Positions 16,261 to 25,708 of a DNA stretch of 35,230 bases are shown here, in pieces. Source of the DNA: Arthrobacter nitrophenolicus (GTDB taxonomy: Bacteria > Actinomycetota > Actinomycetes > Actinomycetales > Micrococcaceae); assembly GCF_000332815.1 (NCBI RefSeq), contig NZ_AOFD01000046.1:1-35230 (forward strand), in the 5' to 3' direction. The notes below the pieces were generated by a model. That model did no database searches and was not told the origin of the DNA. It saw only the letters and a program-made list of their open reading frames with translations. Position numbers and translations under genes: made by a program. Each line of letters starts with the position of its first letter. Within the stretch, counting starts at the first letter, position 1.

Positions 16261-17553
16261 CTAGAGGGACTTCACGGCGGCGACGAACTTCTCCCAGGAG
16301 GAAGCGGCGTCGTCCGACTTGTCAACGTCCACACGCGTAAGGGCCTGCTGCATGGCGTCATTGATGGCGAAGTACTTGGTTCCCTTGAAAGGCGTGACCT
16401 CAACAGCCTTGGCACGTTCGGCGAAGATCTGGCCCGTGGGCGCGCCGTTGAAGAACGCATTCGTCTGGCCGAGCAGCTCGCTGCTTTCCAGCGCCTCCTT
16501 CTGGCTGGGGAAGGTGCCCTTGGCGGTGAAGGCCTTGATCTGCTGCTCGGGGGCTGTCAGCCAGCCTGCCAGCTTCTTGGCCTCCGCCTGGTGCTCGCCC
16601 TGGGTGGGAACCGTCAGGTAGGAGCCGCCCCAGTTTCCGCCGCCGCCGGGGAAGACGTTGGCCACATCCCAGCCGGTGACCCCGGCTGCGTTGCCCTCAA
16701 TGACACCGAGCATCCAACCCGGGCAGAGGGTTGTGGCGAAGGCACCCGTCTGGAAGCCGGAAGCCCAGTCATCGCTCCACTGGCTGAGGTGGGCGGACAA
16801 CCCGTCCTCGGTAGAGGCTTTCAGGACCTGGTTATAAGTGTCTTTGACCTTCTGGTTCTCCGTGGCGATGACGGTGCCGTCTTCCTCCTCGTAGACCTTT
16901 TCCAGCTGGTTGCTCATGCCCTGGTAGATTGCCCCTGCGGAGTCGAACCAGGCGGAATCCGGGCTGGCGGCCTTGAAGGCCTTACCGGCTTCGAAGTAGC
17001 TGTCCCAGGTGGTGCCCAGCATTTTGGCCACTTCCCCGCGTTCGGAGGGCATGCCGGCCTTCTTGAGCAGTTCGGCGTTGTAGCAGACGGCCTCGGGGCC
17101 GGAGTCGGTGCCGTAGCCAAGAAGCTTGCCATCGTCGGTGGTGGCGGCCTCGGCCTTCCAGTCCAGCCAGCGGCCTTCCACTGCAGGGTCGCTCAAGTCC
17201 GCAAAACGGTCCGGGTACTGCAGGAGTTCGGGAAGCCAGTCAACCTCCACGGCCTCGATATCGGACAACCCCGAGCCGGCGGCCAGGCGGGTGGTGAGGT
17301 TGTCCCGTGCTTCGTTGGTGGTTGCCGCCTTCTTGTGCTCAATGGTCACGTTCGGGTTCAGCGCCTCGTATTCCTCAAAGAGCGCCTCGTAGCCGAACTC
17401 ATTGAATGTTCCGACCGTGAGCGTCACGGGCTCGGATCCGGTGGCGCCGTTCACGCCGGCCTTCTCTGCGGATGAGGATCCGCAGCCCGTCAGGGACAGG
17501 GCCAGGCAGGCGGCGGCAGCCGAGAGCACGGAGAACTTACTGGGGTTTTTCAC
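16261..17553 (-). CDS. Sugar-binding lipoprotein of the ABC importer
   Basis: This 430-residue extracellular solute-binding protein (family 1) begins with a lipoprotein signal: positive KNPSK, a hydrophobic run and the lipobox LTGC, so Cys near residue 23 is lipidated. The mature part contains the family features VEVDWLPELLQYPDRFADL and LCPGWMLGVIEG. I chose the GTG at 17553 because AAGGAG lies upstream with a 9-base spacer; longer starts would place hydrophilic residues before the signal peptide. It is the first gene of the operon, just downstream of CelR-type operators, and should capture cellobiose or another beta-glucan fragment. Confidence 0.92.
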   Translation of the reverse strand: MKNPSKFSVLSAAAACLALSLTGCGSSSAEKAGVNGATGSEPVTLTVGTFNEFGYEALFEEYEALNPNVTIEHKKAATTNEARDNLTTRLAAGSGLSDIEAVEVDWLPELLQYPDRFADLSDPAVEGRWLDWKAEAATTDDGKLLGYGTDSGPEAVCYNAELLKKAGMPSERGEVAKMLGTTWDSYFEAGKAFKAASPDSAWFDSAGAIYQGMSNQLEKVYEEEDGTVIATENQKVKDTYNQVLKASTEDGLSAHLSQWSDDWASGFQTGAFATTLCPGWMLGVIEGNAAGVTGWDVANVFPGGGGNWGGSYLTVPTQGEHQAEAKKLAGWLTAPEQQIKAFTAKGTFPSQKEALESSELLGQTNAFFNGAPTGQIFAERAKAVEVTPFKGTKYFAINDAMQQALTRVDVDKSDDAASSWEKFVAAVKSL

Positions 17554-17652
17554 AGGGGAAGACTCCTTCGTCAAAAGATGCCCCATCGGTCCGCATGGAC
17601 GGCCGGAGGCGGGAGGTGGAGCAGCCGGGCTGGACCGGGTGGCAGTCCATCG

Positions 17653-17666
17653 TGGGAGCGCTCTCA
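17653..17666. promoter_or_regulatory. CelR-like operator 1, TGGGAGCGCTCTCA
   Basis: Matches the published Thermobifida CelR 14-base operator TGGGAGCGCTCCCA at 13 of 14 positions. It lies about 100 bases upstream of the binding-protein start and just downstream of that gene's predicted -10 element. Confidence 0.8.
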
Positions 17667-17670
17667 CCAC

Positions 17671-17700
17671 ATGGTGTCCCACCTCACAGCGACTTGTCAA
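17671..17700 (-). promoter_or_regulatory. Predicted promoter of the ABC/GH1 operon
   Basis: On the minus strand a consensus TTGACA lies at 17700-17695, followed after 18 bases by a weak -10, CACCAT (17676-17671). Operator 1 lies immediately downstream. The -10 match is only partial. Confidence 0.4.
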
Positions 17701-17707
17701 GGAAGAG

Positions 17708-17721
17708 TAGGAGCGCTCCCA
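17708..17721. promoter_or_regulatory. CelR-like operator 2, TAGGAGCGCTCCCA
   Basis: 13 of 14 positions match the CelR consensus. It sits between the -35 elements of the two divergent promoters, so one bound repressor could affect both. Confidence 0.8.
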
Positions 17722-17729
17722 CCCTACCC

Positions 17730-17758
17730 TTGCCGGTGCTTCGTCACGGTGTTACGCT
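17730..17758 (+). promoter_or_regulatory. Predicted promoter of the secreted beta-helix gene
   Basis: TTGCCG (17730-17735), a 17-base spacer and TACGCT (17753-17758). Operator 3 begins 8 bases after the -10, covering the expected transcription start, which is a repressing position. Confidence 0.45.
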
Positions 17759-17765
17759 TCCCCGA

Positions 17766-17779
17766 CGAGAGCGCTCCCA
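17766..17779. promoter_or_regulatory. CelR-like operator 3, CGAGAGCGCTCCCA
   Basis: Central AGCGCT with flanks matching the CelR consensus at 11 of 14 positions. It overlaps the predicted transcription start of the rightward gene and ties that gene to the beta-glucoside regulon. Confidence 0.75.
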
Positions 17780-17843
17780 CGGCCCATCATTTTCGCCGCC
17801 GTCAAGCCGCCTCACTGCATCCCACCGACGAACAGGACCAGCA

Positions 17844-19820
17844 ATGCCGCTAGCCCACCCTCCCCATCCGCCACGCGCCGACCGCCCGGACCACCCCCAC
17901 GTGCGGCGCATGAAGGGCCGCCGGGCCGCCGGCACGATGGTCCTCCTTGCCGGGCTGATCGGCAGCGGCGGAGGCCTCGCCGCCGCTGCGCCGGTCGCGC
18001 TGCAAGCACCGGCCGCAACCCAGGCATCGGCACCCCAGGCCCCCGCACCGGCTGCTTTTCCCGCCGCTCCTCCGGCTGTTCCCGAGGGCACGGAGCCGGA
18101 CTTCGGCCCCAACGTCCGGATCTTCGACCCCAGCATGCCCGTGGCGGAAATCCAGGCAACTGTTGATGCCATCGCCGCACAGCAGGTGGACGATGAAATG
18201 GGCTCAAAACGCTACTCACTGCTGTTCAAGCCGGGAACCTACGGCACCGCGGCGGAGCCGCTCATCATCCAGGTGGGCTACTCCACGGAGGTTTCGGGCC
18301 TGGGGGCTTCTCCCACGGACGTCATCATCAATGGGCACGTGGACGTGTACAACCGCTGCCTCACCGCGGAGAACTGCATCGCACTGAACAACTTCTGGCG
18401 GTCCCTGTCCAACCTCACCATCAACGTCATGGGCCTCGAGGGCTGCCGCAGCTCGGCCAACTTCTGGGCGGCCTCGCAGGCGTCGCCCATGCGGCGGGTC
18501 AACATCACCGGCGGCAACCTCTCCCTCATGGACTACTGCACCGCCGGACCGCAGTACGCCAGCGGCGGCTTCATTTCCGATTCGAAGACGGGCGACGTCA
18601 TCAACGGGTCGCAGCAGCAGTACTTCGTGCGCGACAGCAGCATCGGCAACTGGTCCAACGGGGTCTGGAACCAGGTCTTCTCCGGAGTGGACGGGGCGCC
18701 GGCGCAGTCTTTCCCGAACCCGCCGTACACCACCTTGGCCAGCACTCCCATCAGCCGTGAGAAGCCCTACCTCACGGTGGACGGCGACGGCCGGTACAGT
18801 GTGTTCGTTCCGTCCGTCCGCACGGACTCGTCAGGAACCACCTGGGAAAACGGCCCGACGGCGGGCCGCAGCCTCCCCCTGTCCGAGTTCTACGTGGCCA
18901 CCCCCTCGGACTCCGCCAAAACCATCAACGCCCAGCTGGCACGCGGCAAGAATCTCCTGCTCACCCCGGGGGTCTACGGCATTGCTGAGAGCATCGAGGT
19001 CAAGCGGGAAAACACCGTCGTCCTCGGGATGGGAATCGCCACCCTTACGGCGCTCAACGGAGCCGTCCCACTGACTGTCGCGGATGTCCCCGGCGTGGAC
19101 ATCGCCGCAGTCACGATAGATGCCGGCGAGGTCAATTCACCCGCCCTGCTGCGGATCGGCAAGGACCGCGACGGTGAGGGCAGCGGCTCCGCCAACTCTT
19201 CCGTGCGCAGTGATCCGGCCAACCCCACCACGCTTCACGACGTGTTCTTCCGCATCGGCGGGCCCCACGTGGGCAAGGCGTCAAACAGCCTAGAGGTCAA
19301 CAGCGACAACGTCCTCCTGGACCACATCTGGGCCTGGCGTGCTGACCACGGCAACGGCGTGGGATGGACCACCAACACCGGTAAGAACGGCGTGATCATC
19401 AATGGCGACAACGTCACTGCCACAGGCCTGTTCGTGGAGCACTACCAGGAGTACAACGTCATCTGGAACGGCGAAAACGGCAAGACCATCTTCTTCCAGA
19501 ATGAACTTCCCTACGACGCCCCCAACCAGGCCGCCTGGCAGCACGATGGGGTCCTGGGCTGGGCCGGCTACAAGATCGCAGACACCGTCAAAACCCACGA
19601 ACTGTGGGGCGGCGGCAGCTATGTCTACAACAACGTGGACCCCACCATCCACGCAACCCGCGGCTTCGAGGTGCCGGTGACGCCGGGCGTCAAGCTGCAC
19701 AGCCTGCTGACGGTCAACCTGGGCGCCGGCACGCTGGACCACGTCATCAATGACACCGGCGCACCGGTTTCCACGGACGCCGTCGGGGTTCCCAGCTACG
19801 TCCCGGAATTCGGCGGCTAG
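17844..19820 (+). CDS. Large secreted beta-helix protein, probable carbohydrate-active orphan
   Basis: This 658-residue protein has an export signal (basic RRMKGRR, then a hydrophobic run MVLLAGLIGSGGG and an Ala-rich cleavage zone near residue 50), followed by an Ala/Pro linker to about residue 85. The rest shows repeated short beta-strand turns (VIINGHVDVYN, LTINVMGLEGC, VNITGGNLSL, VVLGMGIATL, VLLDHIWAW, VIINGDNVTATG), typical of right-handed parallel beta-helices, in two halves split near residue 320. From memory it resembles actinobacterial proteins loosely labelled coagulation factor 5/8-type; I see no F5/8 domain here. The two-helix layout recalls GH55 beta-1,3-glucanases. Start ATG has AGGA upstream; an internal ATG before KGRRAAG is an alternative. 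Three CelR-type operators precede it. Enzymatic activity is not established. Confidence 0.75.
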   Translation: MPLAHPPHPPRADRPDHPHVRRMKGRRAAGTMVLLAGLIGSGGGLAAAAPVALQAPAATQASAPQAPAPAAFPAAPPAVPEGTEPDFGPNVRIFDPSMPVAEIQATVDAIAAQQVDDEMGSKRYSLLFKPGTYGTAAEPLIIQVGYSTEVSGLGASPTDVIINGHVDVYNRCLTAENCIALNNFWRSLSNLTINVMGLEGCRSSANFWAASQASPMRRVNITGGNLSLMDYCTAGPQYASGGFISDSKTGDVINGSQQQYFVRDSSIGNWSNGVWNQVFSGVDGAPAQSFPNPPYTTLASTPISREKPYLTVDGDGRYSVFVPSVRTDSSGTTWENGPTAGRSLPLSEFYVATPSDSAKTINAQLARGKNLLLTPGVYGIAESIEVKRENTVVLGMGIATLTALNGAVPLTVADVPGVDIAAVTIDAGEVNSPALLRIGKDRDGEGSGSANSSVRSDPANPTTLHDVFFRIGGPHVGKASNSLEVNSDNVLLDHIWAWRADHGNGVGWTTNTGKNGVIINGDNVTATGLFVEHYQEYNVIWNGENGKTIFFQNELPYDAPNQAAWQHDGVLGWAGYKIADTVKTHELWGGGSYVYNNVDPTIHATRGFEVPVTPGVKLHSLLTVNLGAGTLDHVINDTGAPVSTDAVGVPSYVPEFGG

Positions 19821-19843
19821 GCAGCTTCTGGTCCGGAATTCTG

Positions 19844-19881
19844 AAGGTGCGGTGCAGGCCATCCGGCAGGCACCGCACCTT
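19844..19881. terminator. Bidirectional hairpin between the beta-helix gene and the nickel permease
   Basis: A perfect 12-base stem, AAGGTGCGGTGC (19844-19855) with GCACCGCACCTT (19870-19881), lies between two converging genes. No long T run follows on either side. Confidence 0.65.
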
Positions 19882-19906
19882 GCTGTTCCCGGATCGCCGT
19901 GAGCTG

Positions 19907-20955
19907 TTACCCCTTCCGAACGCCCTGCTCCCGGAGTGCCGACGCACCCCACACCGCCAGCAACAGTGCCACCAGCAGGAGGCCGGCGTCGCCCAGGTCA
20001 ATAGAGCCGAGCCAGGCGGTCACCGGATCCTCCAGCGCGAACGCGGCATGGACAAAGCCGCCGAGCGTGACCACGGCAATGAACAGCGCGGACACGGCCG
20101 AAATCCCGGTCACCAGCGCATTGAAGCCCAGCTTCCGCTGGGGGTCGTCCAGTGCCGAGCGGTACATCCGCATCATGCCACGCCGTTGAGGGAATCGCAG
20201 AGCGTCATGGCGGCCGCGAACGCCAGCGGCAGGGCAAGCAGGGTGAACGCCGGCACCCCGGCCAGCGAAGCCGCCGTCGTCATCATCAGCAGCCCGATGG
20301 TGGTGGCGGTGTCGAAGCCAAGCCCGAAGAGGAAGCCGATCACGTAGATGTTCCGCGGCCGGCGCACCCGGGACAGCGGCCTGGCAAGGAGCCGCGCCAC
20401 CAGGCCCTGGGGTTCCAGGTCGCGCGGATCGACGGCGGCGCCCCTGCGTGCCCGGCGGTAGGCCTTCGCGGAGCGGGCGAACGCGGAGCCGTTGAACAGG
20501 CCCATCGCCAGCAGGAAGAGGCCGGACACGCCGCTGCCCACCAGCCCGAGGACCAGGTTCCCGGTGGACCCGTCCGCCATGAATTCCCCCACCAGGGCCG
20601 CGCCCGCGATGACCAGCACCCCGGCCAGGGCCACTACCGAGCTGTGCCCCAGGCTGAAGGCGAAGCCGACGCTGACCGGGTCCTGTCGCTGCGCCACGAA
20701 CTTCCGCGTCGAGTTGTCGATGGCGGCGAGGTGGTCCCAGTCGTAGCTGTGCTTTACGCCGGCCAGGTAGGCGGTCAGGACCAGGCCCCAGGTGAGTGCC
20801 TCCGTCCCTGCCGCGCCGGCGTTTCCGGAGAGCAGGAGAACGACGGCGGCGGCGTGCAGGGCGGCCACGGCACCGAAAGTGAACAGTATCCGGGTCCGCA
20901 GCGGCAGCGTTTCCCGCTCCCGATACAGCGCGGTGATGGTTGTCAGGGCGGTCAT
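19907..20955 (-). CDS. NiCoT-family nickel/cobalt permease, one apparent frameshift near 20177
   Basis: This membrane permease imports Ni2+ (or Co2+) and is about 349 residues after correction, the usual family length. The signature is GVKHSYDWDHLAAIDNSTRK, with the HxxxxDH nickel-binding motif in helix 2. Other family segments are FSLGHSSVV and IGFLFGLGFDTATTIG. The frame ends at GVA-TGA near 20177 and resumes with ATGATGCGGATGTAC, giving MMRMYRSALDDPQRKLGFN, which is the normal continuation in this family. One missing base would restore a single protein; the TGATG overlap also permits two separate chains. Its ATG overlaps the ureD stop, so it belongs to the urease operon and supplies the metal for urease. 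Confidence 0.88.
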
Positions 20956-21785
20956 CAGTGCTTCCTCAGGTTGAGCGGTCCCTGCCCCTGCCAGCGTTCC
21001 CGCAGGAGGTTGGTGCAGCCGGCAAGCAGGGAGTTCAGTTCCCCGGTGCTGTTGGACAGCGCACGCAGGACCAGGCCGGTGGTTCCGGCGGCGGGGCGGG
21101 TGAGGGAGACACCGGCCAGGGCGTCGTGTCCGGCGGTGAGCGCGTGCAGTTCGTCGGCGAGCGCCTGGTCCACGCGGGCGTCCACCACCACCAGCGATCC
21201 CAGATGGCTGTAGCCCTCCATGAACCCCAGGCCTGTCACATCGCCCGCGGGCGGACGGATCAGCAGGTTGTCCAGCGCCAGCAGGTGGGTTCCTTCGTCC
21301 GTTTCGACCCGTATCTCGTTTCGCAGCCGGATCTCCTGGTACCGGAAGCCCGCTCCATCCGGCGACCAGCCCGGCGTCACAACTTCCGCCATCACCAGGG
21401 ACGACGACGGCCGGACGGTCACGGAGGTGCGTTGCCGGTAGCTGGCCTCGCGGTAGGCGATGAGCTGGTCCGGCATCAGCTCCAGCCGCGCCCCCTCCCC
21501 CAGCCGCAGGTCCATCCGCTGCTCGGCAAACGACCCCGGAGTCCTGTAGACCTTCGTGGCGGACTGGGTAGTCAACAGCAGGTCAGCCCCATCCCCGACC
21601 TCAACATCCAGAAGAAACAAATCCGCCCCAAGATAAGCCCCGCCAGGATTCACCACGACATAACAAACCTGCCCGGAATCATCCAGATAGTGCGGCCGAA
21701 GAACTCTCAATGCGCCCTGATGATACTGGTGCACGGCAACCGAGCGCTGGCCACGCACGGCGACCCGGAGCTCAAGCTCCCCCAT
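20955..21785 (-). CDS. ureD: Urease accessory protein UreD
   Basis: This 276-residue protein is UreD (UreH), which joins UreF and UreG on apo-urease and helps pass nickel to the active site. Family features include YYVVNPGG-like CYVVVNPGGAYLGAD, TTQSATKVYR and PDQLIAYREASYRQRT. I chose the ATG at 21785 (MGELELRVAV); the frame is open upstream only through a structured intergenic element. Its TGA overlaps the start of the nickel permease. Codons from about 21720 to 21560 end mostly in T or G, unlike the C-rich third positions of the rest of the operon. Confidence 0.93.
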   Translation of the reverse strand: MGELELRVAVRGQRSVAVHQYHQGALRVLRPHYLDDSGQVCYVVVNPGGAYLGADLFLLDVEVGDGADLLLTTQSATKVYRTPGSFAEQRMDLRLGEGARLELMPDQLIAYREASYRQRTSVTVRPSSSLVMAEVVTPGWSPDGAGFRYQEIRLRNEIRVETDEGTHLLALDNLLIRPPAGDVTGLGFMEGYSHLGSLVVVDARVDQALADELHALTAGHDALAGVSLTRPAAGTTGLVLRALSNSTGELNSLLAGCTNLLRERWQGQGPLNLRKH

Positions 21786-21818
21786 CGGTGCTTGTCCGTG
21801 GCTGGGTCCGGCAGCTTC

Positions 21819-21879
21819 GCCGGATTTGGGGCCGTGCCCGCTCCGCGGTGCCCGCCACGCCGCGGCCCCCAAATCCGGC
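21819..21879. repeat. Structured intergenic element, copy A (between ureG and ureD)
   Basis: GCCGGATTTGGGGCCG (21819-21834) is the inverted copy of 21863-21879, with one extra base in the second arm. On the minus strand the element shares the exact 20-base core GGGGCCGCGGCGTGGCGGGC (21869-21850) and the 13-base core CGGGCACGGCCCC (21840-21828) with the element at 23286-23406. Outer arms differ between copies but stay complementary within each copy. It ends 33 bases upstream of the ureD start. Confidence 0.8.
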
Positions 21880-21930
21880 CTCGCCGCCTCAGCGGGCACG
21901 TCACCTCGCGCAAGTTCACTGCCGCCATGC

Positions 21931-22548
21931 CTATTGCACCAGGTCAAGCATCAGGACGTCGTGCCGGATCCATTCGATGACTTTGTCGAGGCCCTCGTCG
22001 GTCTTGAGGTTGGTGAAACAGAACGGCTTTGCTCCCCGGAACTCCTTGGAGTCCTTCTCCATGACCGATAAATCGGCCCCGACGTGGGGGGCGAGGTCGG
22101 TTTTGTTGATGATGAAGAGGTCGGACTTGATCATGCCCTGGCCGGCTTTGCGGGGGATTTTCTCGCCCTGGGCCACGTCGATGATGTAGATGGAGAAGTC
22201 CACGAGTTCGGGGCTGAAAGTGGCGGAGAGGTTGTCGCCGCCGGATTCCACGAAGATCACCTGCAGGTCGGGGTGCCGGGCCTTGAGTTCCTCGATCGCT
22301 GCGGTGTTCATCGAGGTGTCCTCGCGGATGGCGGTGTGCGGGCAGCCGCCGGTTTCGACGCCGATGATCCGGTCTACGGGCAGGATGCCGTTGGCGGCGA
22401 GGATTTTGGCGTCCTCGATGGTATAGATGTCGTTGGTGATGGCGGCCATGGAGATGTCGCCGCTCATGTGCCGGGTGAGCCGTTCCACGAGCTGCGTTTT
22501 ACCGGCGCCCACGGGCCCGCCGATGCCGATCTTGATGGGTTCAGTCAT
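21931..22548 (-). CDS. ureG: Urease accessory GTPase UreG
   Basis: This 205-residue SIMIBI-class GTPase powers nickel insertion into urease. The P-loop is GGPVGAGKTQL near residues 10-20. The nickel-binding Cys-Pro-His motif appears as GGCPHTAIR, preceded by the conserved VETG. ESGGDNLSATFSPELVD and NKTDLAPHVGADL complete the nucleotide-binding set. An AAGGAGG site lies 5 bases before the ATG. It follows ureF after 30 bases. Confidence 0.97.
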   Translation of the reverse strand: MTEPIKIGIGGPVGAGKTQLVERLTRHMSGDISMAAITNDIYTIEDAKILAANGILPVDRIIGVETGGCPHTAIREDTSMNTAAIEELKARHPDLQVIFVESGGDNLSATFSPELVDFSIYIIDVAQGEKIPRKAGQGMIKSDLFIINKTDLAPHVGADLSVMEKDSKEFRGAKPFCFTNLKTDEGLDKVIEWIRHDVLMLDLVQ

Positions 22549-22578
22549 GGTGTCCTCCTTGTGAATCCATGGGCACGG

Positions 22579-23244
22579 TCAGCTCATGAACATCCGGGCA
22601 CGCTGGCGTTCGTGCCGCATTTGTGAAATTTCCAGTCCGGGGATGACGGCCCCGAAGTCGTCCGGCGTCAGGTGGGCGACCCGCTCGACGGCGGCAGCGA
22701 CGTCGTCGTGCGCCTTCCGCAGCACGCGCTGCCCGGCGTTCTGGCCGAGCGGGATGGCGCGGACGGCGTTCTGCGTCAGCGAGGTGGCGGTAGCGAAAAG
22801 GTAGGCAGCGAGCGCCTCCTGCAGCGGCACTCCCAGCGAACGTGCGACGACGGCGAACGCCAGCGGCTGGTGTCCGGCGGCCCTGCCGGTGGTCACCAGG
22901 TCCCGGTACAGTTCCAGCTCCGCCGACGGAAAGACTTCCGCCCCGATCTCAAGCAGCCGGAGCCCCATTTTGGTGCTGGCCTCCCGGACCTGCCGCGGCA
23001 ACAAAGACGCCGACAACGCAGCATCGAGCCCAACAACATCACCACCCTCATACAAGAACCGAATGGCAAGCCCATCCGAATACGTCAGCTGCTGCGAAAC
23101 AAAAGCCGACAACCACACCCCAAAACCAGCCTCATCAAAAACGAGCCCCCGCTCGAGATAAGTCTCAAACCCAAAAGAGTGAGCAAAAGCCCCAGTAGGC
23201 AAAGCGGAATCCACAAGTTGCTGCAGAGCAAGCTGGTAACTCAT
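22579..23244 (-). CDS. ureF: Urease accessory protein UreF
   Basis: This 221-residue all-helical protein is UreF, which gates UreG on the urease maturation complex. Family features are LQQLVDSALPTGAFAHSFGFETYLERG at the N-terminus and the C-terminal SLTQNAVRAIPLGQNAGQR, which contacts UreG. The ATG at 23244 has GAGG 8 bases upstream; a GTG at 23253 is possible. The first 85 or so codons (23244 to about 22990) end mainly in T or G with few C, then usage returns to the normal C/G pattern. The intergenic element copy B lies directly upstream. Confidence 0.95.
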   Translation of the reverse strand: MSYQLALQQLVDSALPTGAFAHSFGFETYLERGLVFDEAGFGVWLSAFVSQQLTYSDGLAIRFLYEGGDVVGLDAALSASLLPRQVREASTKMGLRLLEIGAEVFPSAELELYRDLVTTGRAAGHQPLAFAVVARSLGVPLQEALAAYLFATATSLTQNAVRAIPLGQNAGQRVLRKAHDDVAAAVERVAHLTPDDFGAVIPGLEISQMRHERQRARMFMS

Positions 23245-23285
23245 TGCAGGCACCTCGACGACTGGTGACTTTTTGAATCGGCGGA

Positions 23286-23406
23286 GGCGGGAGATAGGGG
23301 CCGCGGCGTGGCGGGCCGCGCGGGGGGCCTACTGGCGCAAGGGCCCCGACCCGAGCTTGCGAGGGTTGGGAGCGCCTGGGGACGGGCACGGCCCCTATCT
23401 CCCGCC
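23286..23406. repeat. Structured intergenic element, copy B (between ureE and ureF)
   Basis: The 18-base arm GGCGGGAGATAGGGGCCG (23286-23303) has a perfect inverted copy at 23389-23406. Inside are the 20-base core at 23297-23316 and the 13-base core at 23383-23395 that are identical to copy A at 21819-21879, plus an extra internal segment with its own hairpin (CGCAAG/CTTGCG). It ends 42 bases upstream of ureF on the minus strand. Confidence 0.85.
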
Positions 23407-23428
23407 GAAGCCCCCGCGTCGGCACCCA

Positions 23429-23447
23429 GGTCTCGACAGGCTCGACC
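23429..23447. repeat. Short palindromic repeat GGTCTCGACAGGCTCGACC
   Basis: Imperfect 19-base palindrome in the ureE-ureF gap. From memory, close variants are scattered in intergenic DNA of many Micrococcales, so it is probably a REP-like sequence. Flanking CCCCCG/CGGGGG (23411 on, 23450 on) extend the stem. Confidence 0.5.
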
Positions 23448-23460
23448 ACCGGGGGCGGTT

Positions 23461-23946
23461 TCAGTGACTGTGCTCAGCATGGCGGAAAGGTACGGGCATG
23501 ACGCGTTCCTGCCGGGAGTAGGGCACTCCGGTGTGTTTGAGATAGTCCTCGACGGTGTGGTCGTAGGCGCAGACCATGACCTCGGCTTCATATTCAGACG
23601 ATGTGTCGAAGAACTGTGCCTGCAGGTGCCGGTTGCCGAGGGAGTGGGCAGCGACCCCCATTTCGTGGATGGACCGGGGGGCGATGACCAGGACGTCGGT
23701 GGGCAGGACGGACACCACGATCATGTTGGAGTCTTCGACATGCAGGATGTCGCCGTCGCGGAGGTCGCCGGAGCCGGCGGGAAGGCGGATGCCGATTTCC
23801 TTGCCGTGGTCCGTGGTGGCGCGCTGGATGCGCTTGACCAGCTGGGCGCTGGGCAGCACCACCTTCTCGCGATGCAGGCCGGCGTAGGCTGCGAGGTCCG
23901 TTTCGGGCAGCTCGTGCAGGTTGCCGAGGACTTTGTCGATGATCAC
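23461..23946 (-). CDS. ureE: Urease accessory nickel-chaperone UreE
   Basis: This 161-residue metallochaperone binds nickel and delivers it to the urease maturation complex. The N-terminal peptide-binding domain runs to about residue 75 and the C-terminal metal-binding domain follows, with the conserved SLGNRHLQAQF segment carrying the bridging His. The tail ends in a short His cluster (RHAEHSH) that can bind extra nickel. The start is a GTG at 23946, 31 bases after the ureC stop. Confidence 0.95.
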   Translation of the reverse strand: MIIDKVLGNLHELPETDLAAYAGLHREKVVLPSAQLVKRIQRATTDHGKEIGIRLPAGSGDLRDGDILHVEDSNMIVVSVLPTDVLVIAPRSIHEMGVAAHSLGNRHLQAQFFDTSSEYEAEVMVCAYDHTVEDYLKHTGVPYSRQERVMPVPFRHAEHSH

Positions 23947-23977
23947 GGGGTTCTCCGGGGGCGTGAAAGGGGAAGGG

Positions 23978-25704
<1,727 letters not shown>

Positions 25705-25708
<4 letters not shown>

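Noticed and set aside
17844..19820. Reading the secreted protein as having an F5/8-type (discoidin) domain
   Set aside because: That label is common for its relatives, but I see only beta-helix-like turns and no discoidin-type segment.
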